DNA of 8,366 bases from Dehalococcoidales bacterium (GCA_028713395.1 JAQTOJ010000076.1:1-8366); one strand, 5' to 3'. Numbered from the stretch's first letter, positions 1-5,230 are shown. Numbers and translations: made by a program. The notes: generated by a model not told the origin, from the letters alone.

Positions 1-6
1 CACGCT

Positions 7-26
7 ATTATAACACATAATGTCAA
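7..26 (-). promoter_or_regulatory. Promoter-like motif directed leftward out of the window
   Basis: On the minus strand this reads TTGACATTATGTGTTATAAT. It has a perfect -10 hexamer preceded by an extended -10 TGn, and a perfect TTGACA only 8 nt before the -10, which is too close for normal sigma-70 -35/-10 spacing. The same 20-nt pattern recurs at 1286-1305. It points at a gene left of the window. Function is inferred from the sequence alone. Confidence 0.4.
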
Positions 27-189
27 ACCCTTGCTACAGGGGTAAAACGCCCATTTAGACCTGGTAGTTTTTGCCATAGATATATATTAAAACGTAAATG
101 TTAGCAAAAAGTTAGCATAATATTTCGTCAATTTACTACTTGGAATAACCGGTGGATTTCACCCACCCTATTTCCTGGATGAGTCTTCC
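27..189. other. Intergenic stretch without a recognisable gene
   Basis: No convincing coding frame or RNA gene is seen between the leftward promoter-like motif and the terminator of the lipoprotein gene. It is AT-rich in the middle. The only structure noted is a direct repeat of GTTAGCA at 100-106 and 111-117, with an 11-nt period (about one helical turn). That could be a protein-binding site or chance. Confidence 0.5.
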
Positions 190-230
190 GAGGGAAAAGA
201 AAAGGGCGGGTCAGCTAGCTGACCCGCCCT
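190..230 (-). terminator. Rho-independent terminator of the coiled-coil lipoprotein gene
   Basis: Positions 203-230 form a perfect 28-nt palindrome with a GC-rich outer arm (AGGGCGGGTCAGC...). On the minus strand it is followed by a T-rich tract (TTTCTTTTCCCT, 202 down to 191). It lies about 20 nt past the stop codon of the leftward gene ending at 252. The plus-strand side lacks a T tract, so it should act mainly leftward. Confidence 0.85.
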
Positions 231-251
231 ATCTCTATCTGTCGGTTAGTA

Positions 252-1121
252 TTATTTGGTTAAACGCCAGGTGCTGAACACTTCATCCGGTTTCTGACCG
301 GCCAAGGTACCTAAGGTGTTCGCCTGGTAGATATCCAGCGTCCACCAGAAATCTCCTGACTGGAAGATGTACATTTTACCATCCAGACGGAAGCCATCAG
401 AGGCGGTGTATTGCAGGGTGTAACCATCTGCGGTAGTTTTGTAGGGGTTAGTCATAGCGTTTTCGGTTTTGGAAATAGTGGGGCTTGAGGTAGCGCCGTA
501 AACTTTTTTCATGACGGCAGCAACATCAGCGGCATCTGTTTTCGCAATCTTGCAAACGCGCAGACCGGGGCAATTATAATCAGCCATGGCAGCGCCGAAC
601 AATCTCCAGGTATCGGTGGTGGAAGCAGCCCAAACTGTCCAAGCTTTGTTATAGCTGACAACGAATTTGTTGGTGGCATCGGTATATTCAGTGGCGGTAA
701 AAGTCAAAGTGGGGGGAACAACCGCGCCCGAAGAAGCTTTTAGTAATTCGATCTGCGCATTAGCAGCGTCCAGAGCAGCCTGGGCATCAGCTAACTTGGC
801 ATTAGCTTCATCCACTTGTACTTGCATAGCGGCTTCGGCAATTTCGGCTTCATCCGCGGCACTGGTTGCAGCAGCCTGGGCAGAAGCTAAGGCAGCTTCA
901 GCAGCGGCTTTGCCGGCATTAGCGGTGGTTACGGCGGCTTCGGCGGCGGTTTTGGCAGTGTTGGCCGCGGCTAATTGACTCTGTAAGGAGGTAACCTGTG
1001 CCTGAGCAGCGGTTTTGTCAGCCAAAGCAGCGTCTAAATCTGCCTGTTTGACTCCACTGCAACTCGACAAAAGCCCGACCACGAGTAACAATGCGATTCC
1101 GAGAAAGACCCTTTTTTTCAT
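252..1121 (-). CDS. Lipoprotein with Ala-rich coiled coil and C-terminal PsbP-like globular domain
   Basis: 289 aa, probably a surface lipoprotein anchored outside the cytoplasmic membrane. Residues 1-20 are a lipoprotein signal peptide with lipobox LSSC, making Cys21 the lipidated residue. Residues ~25-132 are an Ala/Gln/Asp-rich helical stretch with heptad-like spacing and many short AAEAA/AQAA repeats, so a coiled-coil stalk is likely. After a short VVPP hinge, residues ~140-289 form a mixed alpha/beta domain. Its opening (NKFVVSYNKAW) and ending (FSTWRL) recall the PsbP/Mog1-like fold common in bacterial lipoproteins; that assignment is by eye. Two Cys in NCPGLRVC could pair. AAGGAG lies 13 nt before the ATG, a rather long spacing. 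It is a single-gene unit closed by the terminator at 190-230. Substrate and partners are unknown. Confidence 0.85.
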   Translation of the reverse strand: MKKRVFLGIALLLVVGLLSSCSGVKQADLDAALADKTAAQAQVTSLQSQLAAANTAKTAAEAAVTTANAGKAAAEAALASAQAAATSAADEAEIAEAAMQVQVDEANAKLADAQAALDAANAQIELLKASSGAVVPPTLTFTATEYTDATNKFVVSYNKAWTVWAASTTDTWRLFGAAMADYNCPGLRVCKIAKTDAADVAAVMKKVYGATSSPTISKTENAMTNPYKTTADGYTLQYTASDGFRLDGKMYIFQSGDFWWTLDIYQANTLGTLAGQKPDEVFSTWRLTK

Positions 1122-1153
1122 CGTTGTTCTGATACTCCTTTTTTATTTTTATT

Positions 1154-1159
1154 ATTATA
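1154..1159 (-). promoter_or_regulatory. Candidate proximal -10 element of the lipoprotein gene
   Basis: A perfect TATAAT on the minus strand lies 32 nt before the ATG at 1121. It is followed by an A-rich leader (AATAAAAATAAAAAAGGAG) carrying the ribosome binding site. No good -35 is seen at 16-18 nt spacing (TAGAAA is the nearest), so this rests on the -10 alone. Confidence 0.4.
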
Positions 1160-1285
1160 CTTTCAATTTTTGTGTGTTTCTATCAGAAAATCCAAGACTA
1201 TGCCCGATATGGAAAACTATCATACACCCCACTGAGAGTGCTGGCAAGTACCTCCACACTCGTTTTCCCGTTTTAGAGTATGGTT

Positions 1286-1313
1286 ATTATACCACAGTAT
1301 GTCAACCATGCAA
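1286..1313 (-). promoter_or_regulatory. Candidate distal promoter for the lipoprotein gene
   Basis: On the minus strand, TTGCAT (1308-1313) is separated by 16 nt from a perfect TATAAT (1286-1291) that is preceded by extended -10 TGG. Within the same stretch TTGACATACTGTGGTATAAT (1286-1305) closely matches the motif at 7-26, including a second -35-like TTGACA at 8-nt spacing. It points toward the lipoprotein gene. Confidence 0.5.
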
Positions 1314-1393
1314 TCCGTCATCAACGGCGGATATTTATTACGGAAATTTTACACAAATAGGTAAATAAAATTGGAGATTGCAGAAACGATAAT

Positions 1394-2794
1394 TTACAAT
1401 TCTTTGACCATATAGTTGTCCTGGAATTGGAAGGCAAATTCCGAACGATAGTACTCCCGTGCCCCCACGCCGCTCAGGACAAACAACTTTTGAGCTTGAT
1501 ATTCCTCGCGGGCAATCCGTTCCGCCTCACGAATCAATGCTTTGCCAAACCCTTTGTGTTGCGCGGAAGCATCATCGGATTGTTTTAGGGGCACTTCAGA
1601 GCCATATATATGCAGCTCGCGGATGATCGCGGTGGTCTGCGGTTGTACAACGCCCATCGCAGGAATGGTATCCGGTTGAATGCGTAAACGGGTCAAACCG
1701 AACAAGGTCTCATTATCGTCTTCAAAGGAAAGAAATATTTCTTTGCCGCCGGAGGCTTCATAATCGAGCCGATGCAAAGAAGGTAAACCGGCCTTTAGAC
1801 CAGCCTGCCGACGGTGCCCATATTCACGGCAGCGGATGCAATGACATTCTGTACCCCTATCTTTCATGATCTGCTTTACCGGACCGCGCAGCGAAACGCG
1901 CAGCCCGCCGGTGATGAACTTGACCGGGATATCCCGCAAGACGCGCGAAATACGCACATATTTGGGAACGATCGCCTTAATATCAGCCACCAAATTAATC
2001 ATGATATTGTCAGGGTACGGTTGATAGCGCCCGGACTGGTGCCACTTTTCCAGTTCGGTGCCCTGCACGACCATCGTGGGGTAGATTTTAAAGCCATCCG
2101 GGCGGAAGCGCGGATCGGAGAATAACTGCCGGGTCATTTCCAGATCATGTTCCGGGGTAGCACCGGGCAAACCGGGCATCCAGTGGTAATGCACTTTGAA
2201 ACCGTGGTTTTTCAGTAAAGCGGTTGCGTTCACCACATCCTGCACCAAATGACCGCGCCTCACCGTTTTGTAAACGGCATCATCCAGGGTTTGCACGCCT
2301 AATTCCACACGGGTGGCGCCGAATTCCAGCATACGATTGATCTCAGCTTGGCCGCAAAAATCCGGCCGGGTTTCAATGCACAATCCTACGCAACGGCGCG
2401 CGGCGGTTTCGTTGATTTTTTTGGCTTCCGTCAGACTGGCTGAAGGCACCCCGTTAAGGGCATCGTAGCAATCTTTAACAAAACTATACTGGTAATCAAC
2501 CGAGGCGGAAAGAAAAGTGCCGCCCATGATAATCAGCTCGATCTTGTCTGTGGGGTGCCCCATTTGAGTGAAGCCGCCGAGCCGCAAAGTGACCTGCCGG
2601 GCGGCTTCGAAATCGCATTGGCGACCGCGTAGCACAGCGGGTGATTCCGGGGTATAGCTCTGGGGAGTGACCGCATAGGTGGGGCAATAAATGCATTGTC
2701 CGGGACACGGCAGCGGTTTCGTCATCACTGCCAGGGGGGTCACACCGGAAATGGTGCGGGTGGTTTTCTTTAACACGGGTATAGGTTTAGTCAT
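1394..2794 (-). CDS. elp3: Elp3: tRNA wobble uridine (U34) carboxymethyl synthase, radical SAM plus acetyltransferase
   Basis: 466 aa. Elp3 uses acetyl-CoA and a SAM-derived radical to place a carboxymethyl-type group on C5 of U34 in tRNA; here it is a stand-alone bacterial form. Seen: a radical-SAM CX3CX2C cluster (C30, C34, C37) in PCPGQCIYCP, then QSYTPESPAVLRG (45-57), GGTFLS (91-96), the barrel motif RVELGVQTLDD (162-172) and HWMPGLPG (204-211). A Cys-rich linker C317/C319/C322 with REYGHR follows. The C-terminal GNAT domain has the acetyl-CoA loop QHKGFGKAL (412-420) and GVGAREYY (442-449). The N-terminal extension found in eukaryotic Elp3 is missing, as in Dehalococcoides Elp3. No Elp1, 2 or 4-6 is nearby. 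The ATG has no Shine-Dalgarno and sits just behind a good promoter, so the mRNA is probably leaderless. The gene is divergent from the TasA-like gene. Confidence 0.95.
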   Translation of the reverse strand: MTKPIPVLKKTTRTISGVTPLAVMTKPLPCPGQCIYCPTYAVTPQSYTPESPAVLRGRQCDFEAARQVTLRLGGFTQMGHPTDKIELIIMGGTFLSASVDYQYSFVKDCYDALNGVPSASLTEAKKINETAARRCVGLCIETRPDFCGQAEINRMLEFGATRVELGVQTLDDAVYKTVRRGHLVQDVVNATALLKNHGFKVHYHWMPGLPGATPEHDLEMTRQLFSDPRFRPDGFKIYPTMVVQGTELEKWHQSGRYQPYPDNIMINLVADIKAIVPKYVRISRVLRDIPVKFITGGLRVSLRGPVKQIMKDRGTECHCIRCREYGHRRQAGLKAGLPSLHRLDYEASGGKEIFLSFEDDNETLFGLTRLRIQPDTIPAMGVVQPQTTAIIRELHIYGSEVPLKQSDDASAQHKGFGKALIREAERIAREEYQAQKLFVLSGVGAREYYRSEFAFQFQDNYMVKEL

Positions 2795-2803
2795 GGCAAT
2801 TTA

Positions 2804-2832
2804 AGTGTAGCAAAGTTGCGGTATCTGCACAA
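2804..2832 (-). promoter_or_regulatory. elp3 promoter
   Basis: On the minus strand TTGTGC (2827-2832), 17 nt, then TACACT (2804-2809) with a TGC extended -10. Only 9 nt separate the -10 from the elp3 ATG (2792-2794), so transcription should start within a few bases of the start codon, giving a leaderless or nearly leaderless mRNA. No Shine-Dalgarno is present, which fits. Confidence 0.6.
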
Positions 2833-2863
2833 AACTCTGCGAACAACGGCTGCTTTTAGGTAT

Positions 2864-2875
2864 TGTTTATAAACA
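2864..2875. promoter_or_regulatory. Perfect 12-nt palindrome in the elp3/TasA-like divergent intergenic region
   Basis: TGTTTATAAACA reads the same on both strands. It lies just upstream of the rightward -35 candidate and about 30 nt behind the elp3 -35, where an operator could touch both promoters. AT-rich palindromes of this length also arise by chance, so an operator role is speculative. Confidence 0.3.
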
Positions 2876-2906
2876 TTGGCAGATGTTTAGCCGGTTTTCA
2901 TATATA
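2876..2906 (+). promoter_or_regulatory. Candidate promoter of the TasA-like gene
   Basis: TTGGCA (2876-2881) precedes an AT-rich -10 region, either CATATA (2899-2904, 17-nt spacing) or TATATA (2901-2906, 19-nt spacing). The start codon follows about 20 nt later, behind AAGGTGGGG (2914-2922). The -10 match is imperfect. Confidence 0.35.
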
Positions 2907-2924
2907 TAGATGTAAGGTGGGGAT

Positions 2925-3527
2925 ATGAATAAGCGCTTGAGAACCCTGGCATTAGCCTTAACAGGCACGGTATTTGCGATAATTTCTGCTATCGGAGGTA
3001 TCGCTTGGGCGGCCGGGAGCGAAAGCGCGGATATCAATACAGCCGCCACTATCAATCCGTTCCGGCTAAAGGTCAATAATCAGTTTACGGGTAAACTCAG
3101 CATTTCCAACGCCGTGCCTGGCAGCGGGGGACAGACTATTTACAACCTGGAAAATACGGGGAACCAAACAAGCTGTTTATCCATTAACATCCCGTATATA
3201 TATAATGTAGCCGGCAAAACAGGAAAATATATGGATGGTATAGGCGACCTAGGAGCTAACACCCTGATGCATTTGTACCTTGACACGGATAACAGCGGCA
3301 ATTGGAGCTCTGGAGACATCAGGCTGGATGCCAACGGACAGGGATATACTGATGCCACCCGATCTACGGCGATCAATGATTATAACGGTGTCGTCTGGGA
3401 AAGGGTAATGGCGTTATCACCCAATGAACATCTTGATCTAATACTCGAATGGATCATACCTGCCGCGACCGGCAACGAGATCCAGGGTGACAGCGTGCAC
3501 TTCGATATCGTTTTCAGCCTACAATAA
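2925..3527 (+). CDS. Secreted TasA/CalY-like surface protein
   Basis: 200 aa. Residues 1-29 are a signal peptide with a positively charged start, a hydrophobic core and an AWA cleavage site. The rest fits the TasA/camelysin (CalY) beta-sandwich family, whose members build extracellular fibres or sit on the surface: INPFRLKVNN near 43-52, then NAVPGSGGQTIYNLENTGNQ (62-81), ALSPNEHLDLILEW, and the terminal strand GDSVHFDIVFSLQ. These match the 'PGD...F.L.N.G' and 'QGDSV.F...F' blocks of the family. Residues 120-131, DTDNSGNWSSGD, form an EF-hand-like calcium loop in the central insertion. There is one Cys (C84). No SipW-type peptidase is seen nearby. AAGGTGGGG supports the ATG. It appears to be a single gene, divergent from elp3. 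The fold call is by eye; a fibre role is inference. Confidence 0.75.
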   Translation: MNKRLRTLALALTGTVFAIISAIGGIAWAAGSESADINTAATINPFRLKVNNQFTGKLSISNAVPGSGGQTIYNLENTGNQTSCLSINIPYIYNVAGKTGKYMDGIGDLGANTLMHLYLDTDNSGNWSSGDIRLDANGQGYTDATRSTAINDYNGVVWERVMALSPNEHLDLILEWIIPAATGNEIQGDSVHFDIVFSLQ

Positions 3528-3559
3528 AGCGCGCCTTTTACCTCTACGCTGCTTGCCTG

Positions 3560-3568
3560 TGCTATACT
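3560..3568 (+). promoter_or_regulatory. Extended -10 promoter of the Trm9-like methyltransferase gene
   Basis: TGCTATACT is an extended -10 element 24 nt before the ATG at 3593. No clear -35 at normal spacing; TTGCCT is only 4 nt upstream of the -10. The leader would be about 18 nt, with only a weak AGGCAGG as ribosome binding site. Confidence 0.45.
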
Positions 3569-3592
3569 ATCGGAAATATCAGGCAGGCACGA

Positions 3593-4243
3593 ATGGCAGA
3601 GAATCTTCAGACAGTTTTTAATCAAATTGCGCCCAGTTGGTATAACTACCGGCATCACACGATTTTCCGGCAGGAACTAGAAAAGCTGTCACAACAGTGG
3701 CACGGCGGGAAATTGATCAATCTGGGGTGCGGGCATGGCGCGGATTTTCTACCGTTCGCCGGGAAATTTAAACTCTACGGCATGGACTTCTCTGAAGAAA
3801 TGATTCGCCTTGCCCGGAAATATGCTGTTAAATACAAATTCGAGCCGAATCTGTTAACAGCAGATTTAACCGCCTTACCCTACGGAGATGATTCCTTCGA
3901 TTACGCTATTGCGGTGGCAACTTACCACCATTTGAAACAACCACAGCGGCTACCCGCTCTCCGTGAATTATACCGAATCATGAAACCGGGAGGGTATGTT
4001 TTTATCACGGTTTGGAACCGCCGGCAGTCAAAATTCTGGTTCAAACCCGGTGAACTCATGGTGCCCTGGCGGACAAAGCAAGAAACACTCTACCGTTATT
4101 ATCATCTTTTCACTTATGGAGAGATAGATAAACTTGTTCGCCAGGCCGGTTTTGAGGTAGAAAAATTATCAGCGGAAAACGATTTCCGTTTCCCCTTGAA
4201 ATATTTTTCCAGGAATATCTGTTTATCCTTGAAAAAAGCTTGA
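3593..4243 (+). CDS. Trm9/ALKBH8-like class I SAM methyltransferase (possible tRNA cm5U34 methylester synthase)
   Basis: 216 aa cytoplasmic class I methyltransferase. Seen: start VFNQIAPSWYNYRHH (8-22), like Trm9 'VYNEIAPHFSQTRY'; SAM motif I LINLGCGHGAD (41-51); D65 after strand 2; D91 in the ADLTALP loop; strand 4 DYAIAVATYHHL (103-114); post-motif KPGG (131-134). The C-terminal part has MVPW (157-160) followed shortly by YRYYHLFTYGEID (167-179), which matches the eukaryotic 'VPW...YRYYHLYREGEL' signature of Trm9 and the ALKBH8 methyltransferase domain, with the long eukaryotic insertion absent. Those enzymes methylate cm5U34 of tRNA to mcm5U34. With elp3 about 800 bp away, the same reaction is plausible but unproven; a generic Methyltransf_11 enzyme is the fallback. 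The start is supported by the promoter spacing and the family-like N-terminus. Confidence 0.8.
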   Translation: MAENLQTVFNQIAPSWYNYRHHTIFRQELEKLSQQWHGGKLINLGCGHGADFLPFAGKFKLYGMDFSEEMIRLARKYAVKYKFEPNLLTADLTALPYGDDSFDYAIAVATYHHLKQPQRLPALRELYRIMKPGGYVFITVWNRRQSKFWFKPGELMVPWRTKQETLYRYYHLFTYGEIDKLVRQAGFEVEKLSAENDFRFPLKYFSRNICLSLKKA

Positions 4244-4267
4244 CAGCGAGTGGTTTTACGAATAAAG

Positions 4268-4276
4268 TGATATACT
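4268..4276 (+). promoter_or_regulatory. Candidate extended -10 promoter of the zinc-ribbon/tautomerase operon
   Basis: TGATATACT lies 34 nt before the ATG at 4311. A second TATACT occurs at 4283-4288. No -35 at proper spacing; a TTGACA at 4240-4245 overlaps the upstream stop codon but is 25 nt away. The gene may instead be co-transcribed with the methyltransferase 67 bp upstream. Confidence 0.35.
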
Positions 4277-4310
4277 TAATATTATACTGATAGGGAGGAA
4301 TTGCTTACTG

Positions 4311-4532
4311 ATGCTGACCAAGATAAAATGCCCCAAATGTAATGTAGAAGGCACGATTTCACTGATCGACGCCGTTTATGACGGACCCTACAAATGCTGG
4401 AAATGCCGCGAATTATTCAGAATCCGCCTGGAAAATGGCAGCCTGAAAGAGATCGAGCCGCTTTCCGCAGATGAATTGGCGAAATTCGAACAAATACAAG
4501 CCATGAAAAACAAGTTCAGAAAAGGCGGTTAG
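4311..4532 (+). CDS. Small zinc-ribbon protein
   Basis: 73 aa. Two CXXC knuckles (C7/C10 in CPKC and C29/C32 in CWKC) separated by 18 residues define a zinc ribbon, followed by a strand LFRIRLENG and a charged helical tail (~52-70). The spacing resembles MJ0042-type ribbons. It also loosely recalls the small Trm112 zinc protein, the activator of Trm9 in eukaryotes, but I see no specific Trm112 signature. AGGGAGGA lies 11 nt before the ATG. It is the first gene of a compact run: 32 bp to the tautomerase, then 12 bp to the membrane-anchored gene. Protein or nucleic-acid binding is likely; the exact role is unknown. Confidence 0.75.
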   Translation: MLTKIKCPKCNVEGTISLIDAVYDGPYKCWKCRELFRIRLENGSLKEIEPLSADELAKFEQIQAMKNKFRKGG

Positions 4533-4564
4533 GCTTTCATCATCACAAAACCGAGGTATGTAAA

Positions 4565-4747
4565 ATGCCGGTCGTCATCGTAGAAATGTGGGAAGGGCGC
4601 ACTCCCGACCAGAAGAAACAATTGGTAGCGGATATCACGGCTGCTTTTACAAAAATAGGCACACCCGCCGATGCCGTACAGATTATTTTAAAAGACAATC
4701 CCAGGCATAACTGGAGTCAAGGCGGGAAATTGGCTGCCGAAAAATAA
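4565..4747 (+). CDS. 4-oxalocrotonate tautomerase-family enzyme
   Basis: 60 aa, the usual size of 4-OT subunits, which assemble as hexamers and use the N-terminal proline freed by Met removal as general base for keto-enol tautomerisation. Seen: MPVVIVEMWEGRT with mature Pro1 and Arg11 at the 4-OT positions, a helix DQKKQLVADITAAF, and the closing HNWSQGGKLA, where Trp replaces the active-site Phe50 of classical 4-OT. The position matching Arg39 is Gln in AVQII, so the true substrate is probably not 2-hydroxymuconate. GAGG lies 8 nt before the ATG; an out-of-frame ATG-TAA just upstream is not used. No aromatic-degradation genes are nearby. Confidence 0.85.
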   Translation: MPVVIVEMWEGRTPDQKKQLVADITAAFTKIGTPADAVQIILKDNPRHNWSQGGKLAAEK

Positions 4748-4759
4748 ACAAGGGGAAAC

Positions 4760-5230
4760 ATGGACGCCGGGGCAATCATATTAATCGCATCTCTGGCCAT
4801 TATCATACTACTGTTTTCTTTACTGAGACGCCGGGGCGGCCCTAAAAAATACCCGGAAGTCGTGCAGTACCTGATCTGGGATATCAAGCTTAATCAAGCG
4901 CTGGCTGCCAGTTTCGCCGCGCGTGAAAAAGTGAAGTATTTCGAAGAAAACGGCTGGCTGTTAAATAAGCAAAAAATCGGTTTTCTTTCCGAATCAACCA
5001 AAGACATGCTCAAAGAATTATTCGGGCTAGTGGAAGAATACAATAAGATCATCAAGGACTCAAGGAAAAACAAGGACACTGCTTACCGGGCGATAAACCT
5101 TACTCATTTCCAGGAACTACTAGGTAAATGCCGGAACGAGCTTGAAGACTGGATGTTGAAGAATACCGGCAATAAGGAATACCAACAAAAATCACCCAGC
5201 TTAACCGGTTTCTTCCTGGGAGACAACTAA
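4760..5230 (+). CDS. Membrane-anchored protein of unknown function
   Basis: 156 aa, family not recognised. Residues 4-22 (GAIILIASLAIIILLFSLL) form one transmembrane helix followed by RRRGG, so by the positive-inside rule the N-terminus is outside and the remaining ~130 residues are cytoplasmic. That part is predicted mostly helical and charged (LNQALAASFAAREKVKYFEENG; LKELFGLVEEYNKIIKD; FQELLGKCRNELEDWML), with a possible short coiled coil and a single Cys. AGGGG lies 4 nt before the ATG and the gene starts 12 bp after the tautomerase stop, so the two are surely co-transcribed. A terminator follows at 5264-5300. No catalytic motif is visible. Confidence 0.75.
   Translation: MDAGAIILIASLAIIILLFSLLRRRGGPKKYPEVVQYLIWDIKLNQALAASFAAREKVKYFEENGWLLNKQKIGFLSESTKDMLKELFGLVEEYNKIIKDSRKNKDTAYRAINLTHFQELLGKCRNELEDWMLKNTGNKEYQQKSPSLTGFFLGDN

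Larger units (their letters stand above)
1122..1393 (-). other. Intergenic region between elp3 and the lipoprotein gene
   Basis: This 272-bp gap lies between two leftward genes. It holds a distal promoter-like site (1286-1313), a bulged hairpin at 1236-1261 (GAGTG/CACTC plus TGG/CCA around a 9-nt loop) and the proximal -10 at 1154-1159. No intrinsic terminator for elp3 was found after its stop at 1394. A 34-codon open frame on the minus strand starting with GTG near 1262 has no ribosome binding site and no family resemblance, so it is not called. Transcripts from the distal promoter would carry a leader of roughly 150 nt containing the hairpin. Confidence 0.5.

Noticed and set aside
203..230. 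28-nt palindrome considered as operator or recombination site
   Set aside because: Position just after a stop codon and the T-rich tract explain it as an intrinsic terminator.
667..978. Ala/Ser-rich open frame opposite the lipoprotein stalk
   Set aside because: It exists only because the Ala-rich coiled-coil repeats keep the opposite strand free of stops; no ribosome site, no family.
1160..1264. 34-codon leftward frame starting with GTG (VWRYLPALSVGC...)
   Set aside because: No ribosome binding site, overlaps the leader hairpin and ends at the proximal -10; more likely untranslated leader.
1313..1329. CCGT/ACGG hairpin considered as elp3 terminator
   Set aside because: Only four base pairs and no T run on the leftward side.
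1015..1368. 117-codon rightward open frame across the lipoprotein start and intergenic region
   Set aside because: Overlaps the signal peptide of a well-supported gene and two promoters on the other strand; composition is not protein-like.
1814..2125. Rightward open frame inside elp3
   Set aside because: Shadow of a gene with clear radical-SAM motifs on the other strand.
3555..3586. Inverted repeat GCCTG...CAGGC before the methyltransferase gene, considered as terminator of the TasA-like gene
   Set aside because: Short stem, 20-nt loop containing the -10 element and no T tract.
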